Source: Mucilaginibacter sp. MD40 (GTDB lineage: Bacteria > Bacteroidota > Bacteroidia > Sphingobacteriales > Sphingobacteriaceae). Taken from it: a stretch of DNA of 64,000 nucleotides. A program made the position numbers and the translations under genes. The notes under the pieces were generated by a model that ran no database searches, was not told the origin of the DNA, and was given only the letters and a program-made list of their open reading frames with translations. Shown one piece after another: positions 61,711 through 64,000 of this stretch; position 1 is the stretch's first letter, and each line of letters starts with the position of its first letter. Where the stretch lies: the NCBI RefSeq assembly GCF_002288635.1, contig NZ_NRSW01000001.1:1457522-1521521 (forward strand), written 5' to 3'.

Positions 61711-63018
61711 TTAAATTGAGCTAACACGCCAGATGCGGTTGCTGGTATCATCAGCAATCAGTAATGCGCCATCCTTGGTAACAGCTATGCCCACTGGCCT
61801 GCCATAAACCTCCTTTTTATCCAGGTTAGCTACAAAACCGGTTAAAAAATCTTCAGGCTGGCCGCTTATCTTACCATTGGTAAAGGGTACAAATACTACT
61901 TTATAACCCGACAATACCGAACGGTTCCAGGAACCATGCTGCCCTATAAAAGCGCCGTTTTTGTAGCGGGAAGGGAATTTGTTGCCGTTATAAAATTTTA
62001 AACCCAGCGAAGCCGTATGCGTTCCAAGTGAAATATCGGGGATGATGGTTTTTTTTACCATATCCGGGCGCTTAACCTTTAGTCTGGGATCTTCATGCTG
62101 CCCGAAATAGGCCCAGGGCCATCCGTAAAAGCCGCCCGGCTTCACGTTGGTAAAGTAATCTGGTACCAGTTCATCGCCCAGATTATCCCGTTCATTCACT
62201 ACAGTATAAAGGGCTCCTGTTCCCGGCTGCAGGTCTATTCCGGCAGGGTTGCGCAGGCCTGATGCATAAATACGTTCACCGCTGCCATCGGTATTGATCT
62301 CTAATATGTTGGCACGCCTTTTCTCAACTTCCAGGCCATGCTCAGCAACGTTTGTACCTGACCCTACGGCTATGAAAATTTTGCTGCCGTCAGCATTGGC
62401 AATAATATTTCTGGTCCAATGGTTGTTGTAACCACCAGCGGGTAAGGACAGTATCATCTTTCCCGGCGAAGTAATTTTAACCTGCCCGGGCTGGTAGTCG
62501 TATCTCCACAAGCCATCTGTGTTGGCTACATAAAAGTGATTGCCTATTATCAGCATTCCGTATGGCTGGTTAAGGTTTTCCAAGAACACACTGCGGTGGT
62601 CAACCTTGCCGTCGCCATTGGTATCACGTAGTAAGGTAATGCGGTTGGCGCTTTTCCCCAGGTTCTGCGATTTGGATATGCCCAGTATTTTAGCGCCCAA
62701 CTTTTTAACCCCTCGTGCCTCGGTATTAGCTTCGGCAACAAAGATGTCGCCGTTGGTAGCTACATATATATTACGCGGGTTTTTCAACGTATCTGCCAGC
62801 AGGTTTACTTTAAAACCAGTCGGCGCTACAGGCATTTTGCCAGCCGGCCAGCCAATTACCTTGCAATAATTTTTAACGGCCTCGGTAGCATAGGGTGCAG
62901 GTAACTTTACCTGCTGTTCCCGGGTTTTTACAGTATCGGCTTTAGCCGGATCGGGCTTTTTCTGCTGGCAGCCAAAGGCAAGAATAGCTATAGTTATAAT
63001 GGTGGAAGATAGTTTCAC
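61711..63018 (-). CDS. PQQ-type sugar/sorbosone dehydrogenase-like lipoprotein
   Basis: The 435-aa protein has a lipoprotein signal with LAFGC (Cys17) and a beta-propeller of the glucose/sorbosone dehydrogenase family (DTNGDGKVDHRSVFLENL, ASGLRNPAGIDLQPGTGALY, FIGQHGSWNRS). These use PQQ to oxidise sugars in the periplasm. The adjacent TonB-dependent receptor suggests linked uptake of a sugar or PQQ itself. Confidence 0.9.
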   Translation of the reverse strand: MKLSSTIITIAILAFGCQQKKPDPAKADTVKTREQQVKLPAPYATEAVKNYCKVIGWPAGKMPVAPTGFKVNLLADTLKNPRNIYVATNGDIFVAEANTEARGVKKLGAKILGISKSQNLGKSANRITLLRDTNGDGKVDHRSVFLENLNQPYGMLIIGNHFYVANTDGLWRYDYQPGQVKITSPGKMILSLPAGGYNNHWTRNIIANADGSKIFIAVGSGTNVAEHGLEVEKRRANILEINTDGSGERIYASGLRNPAGIDLQPGTGALYTVVNERDNLGDELVPDYFTNVKPGGFYGWPWAYFGQHEDPRLKVKRPDMVKKTIIPDISLGTHTASLGLKFYNGNKFPSRYKNGAFIGQHGSWNRSVLSGYKVVFVPFTNGKISGQPEDFLTGFVANLDKKEVYGRPVGIAVTKDGALLIADDTSNRIWRVSSI

Positions 63019-63127
63019 TTAAGACGGTTTTAATTAATAACTAACCTCAACGTTAGGCTATTGTTTGGTTATCAACCTGCTTCAAATATTAAAAAAGTAC
63101 TCAATTGTTTTATATTTGAGCATCTCC

Positions 63128-64000
63128 ATGCAATTTAAACTTAGGCTGTTAGTTTTTTTGGTTGTAGCGTTTAGCTATAAAGCATACGCGCAGGTATGTA
63201 CAGGCAGCCTGGGCGACCCGGTTTTTATCTTTGATTTCGGATCGGGCAATAACCCTAAATTTCCTACTACCGATTATAAATATGTTACGGCTGTTTGTCC
63301 GCAGGATGGAGAGTATGGTATCGCGAAATCAGTAACCGGGTGTTACGGTAATACCTGGAATAGCATACTGAAAGACCATACCGGTAATGATGGTTATATG
63401 ATGGTAGTAAATGCCGATAATATTGCTAACAAGGAGTTTTTTTCAAAAGCAACCACGGCTGATGGTACTAATGTTGGCGTATTGTGTGAAAATACCACCT
63501 ACGAATTCTCGGCCTATATACTCAATGTGGTAAGGCCGGATTTAATCGATTATATAAAGCCTAAAATAACCTTTGTAATTACTACCCTTGCCGGTGATAT
63601 CATCAAGCAATCGCCTCCAACAGAAATTCCTGAAACCAGTGACCCTGCCGGATGGCAGAAATATGGCGTATTTTTTACCACCCCGGTGGGAGTAAATGCC
63701 GTAATCGTAAAAATGATCAATAATGCACCGGGCGGTAAGGGTAATGATTTCGTAATGGATGATATCGCCTTCAGGCCATGCATCCCTGACGTTGTACAGA
63801 TCAACTTTTCAACAGACGCATCAGGCGCACCCAAAAACCAGTGTGCCGATGTAGATGGAAGCTATACCATCAAGGCAGTGCCACCAGCCGGCTATGATTT
63901 TGTGTGGCAACAGAATATTAATGGCGCAGGTTGGGTAGATATCAACGAATCAACGCCTACTCTTACCAGGAAATTCCCGGCAGGTTCAGCTGTAGGTGTT
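63128..64000 (+). CDS. large secreted protein, 3' end beyond window
   Basis: The open frame starts with a signal peptide (MQFKLRLLVFLVVAFSYKAY) and continues for 291 codons to the edge without a stop. It has segments like FIFDFGSGNNPKFPTTDYKY and AYILNVVRPDLIDYIKPKIT, and a final PKD-like stretch (SYTIKAVPPAGYDFVWQQ). This is the style of large gliding-motility-associated or PKD-repeat secreted proteins of Bacteroidota, usually ended by a type IX sorting domain. Family is uncertain. Confidence 0.75.
   Translation, partial: MQFKLRLLVFLVVAFSYKAYAQVCTGSLGDPVFIFDFGSGNNPKFPTTDYKYVTAVCPQDGEYGIAKSVTGCYGNTWNSILKDHTGNDGYMMVVNADNIANKEFFSKATTADGTNVGVLCENTTYEFSAYILNVVRPDLIDYIKPKITFVITTLAGDIIKQSPPTEIPETSDPAGWQKYGVFFTTPVGVNAVIVKMINNAPGGKGNDFVMDDIAFRPCIPDVVQINFSTDASGAPKNQCADVDGSYTIKAVPPAGYDFVWQQNINGAGWVDINESTPTLTRKFPAGSAVGV

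Noticed and set aside
1-64000. CRISPR array or rRNA operon
   Set aside because: No regularly spaced direct repeats of CRISPR type and no rRNA-like sequence were seen on either strand.

Overview
The window looks like chromosomal DNA from a member of the phylum Bacteroidota, most likely the family Sphingobacteriaceae (Mucilaginibacter/Pedobacter-like). This rests on gene content: DUF3098-UppP-FtsX order, a START-like/LptG-type permease/RibBA cluster, Rhs proteins of the DUF6443 kind, TonB-dependent receptors, weak Shine-Dalgarno sites and several TAnnTTTG-like promoter boxes. No database search was possible, so family names come from reading motifs.

Layout. (1) Positions 1-10.9 kb are accessory DNA with a mobilisation module on the minus strand: a MobF/TrwC-type relaxase running off the left edge, a small acidic protein, a polytopic membrane protein, a coupling-protein ATPase without membrane anchor, and a small protein. 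On the plus strand follow an unknown 362-aa protein behind a cluster of palindromic TTTCAGAAA motifs, an excisionase-like HTH gene with a small partner, and a 996-aa metallophosphoesterase-STAND NTPase that is a candidate anti-phage defence protein. (2) At 10,948-11,021 lies an intact tRNA-Met(CAT) on the minus strand. Forty bases covering its 5' half recur exactly at 28,481-28,520. These direct repeats delimit a 17.5-kb integrative element whose tyrosine integrase (27,022-28,296) sits at the right end. TTGTTAACGGT repeats, probably integrase or Xis arm sites, lie just inside both ends. (3) The cargo of that element is a second HTH/partner pair, a truncated PHP/TrlF-like gene, three small unknown genes, a serine recombinase, a compact RiPP-like locus (a 67-aa peptide with a tandem NDCTNN repeat plus a radical SAM/SPASM maturase), a fibre-like secreted protein, two large Rhs-family proteins with a C-terminal toxin-like tail, a frameshifted putative immunity gene, a truncated RadC-like gene and a UmuD-like protein lacking both catalytic residues. 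(4) From 28.5 kb to the right edge the sequence is ordinary core chromosome: envelope and LPS transport, riboflavin, TamB-like assembly factor, tsaD, recA, nth, an ECF sigma factor, uvrA, aconitase, a TolC/adaptor efflux pair, gpsA, a DEAD-box helicase, uppP, ftsX, a TonB-dependent receptor with a PQQ-type sugar dehydrogenase, and the start of a large secreted protein. Most intergenic gaps here hold rho-independent terminators and dispersed palindromic repeats.

How the parts fit. The tRNA-Met gene acts as an island hotspot. The 17.5-kb element appears to have replaced the 5' half and promoter of the tRNA, leaving the original 5' half as a fragment at its right end. The left island carries transfer functions and one predicted defence gene. 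The right island carries competition functions (Rhs toxin/immunity) and a putative modified-peptide locus. The two most promising leads for something undescribed are the NDCTNN peptide with its radical SAM enzyme and the metallophosphoesterase-STAND protein.
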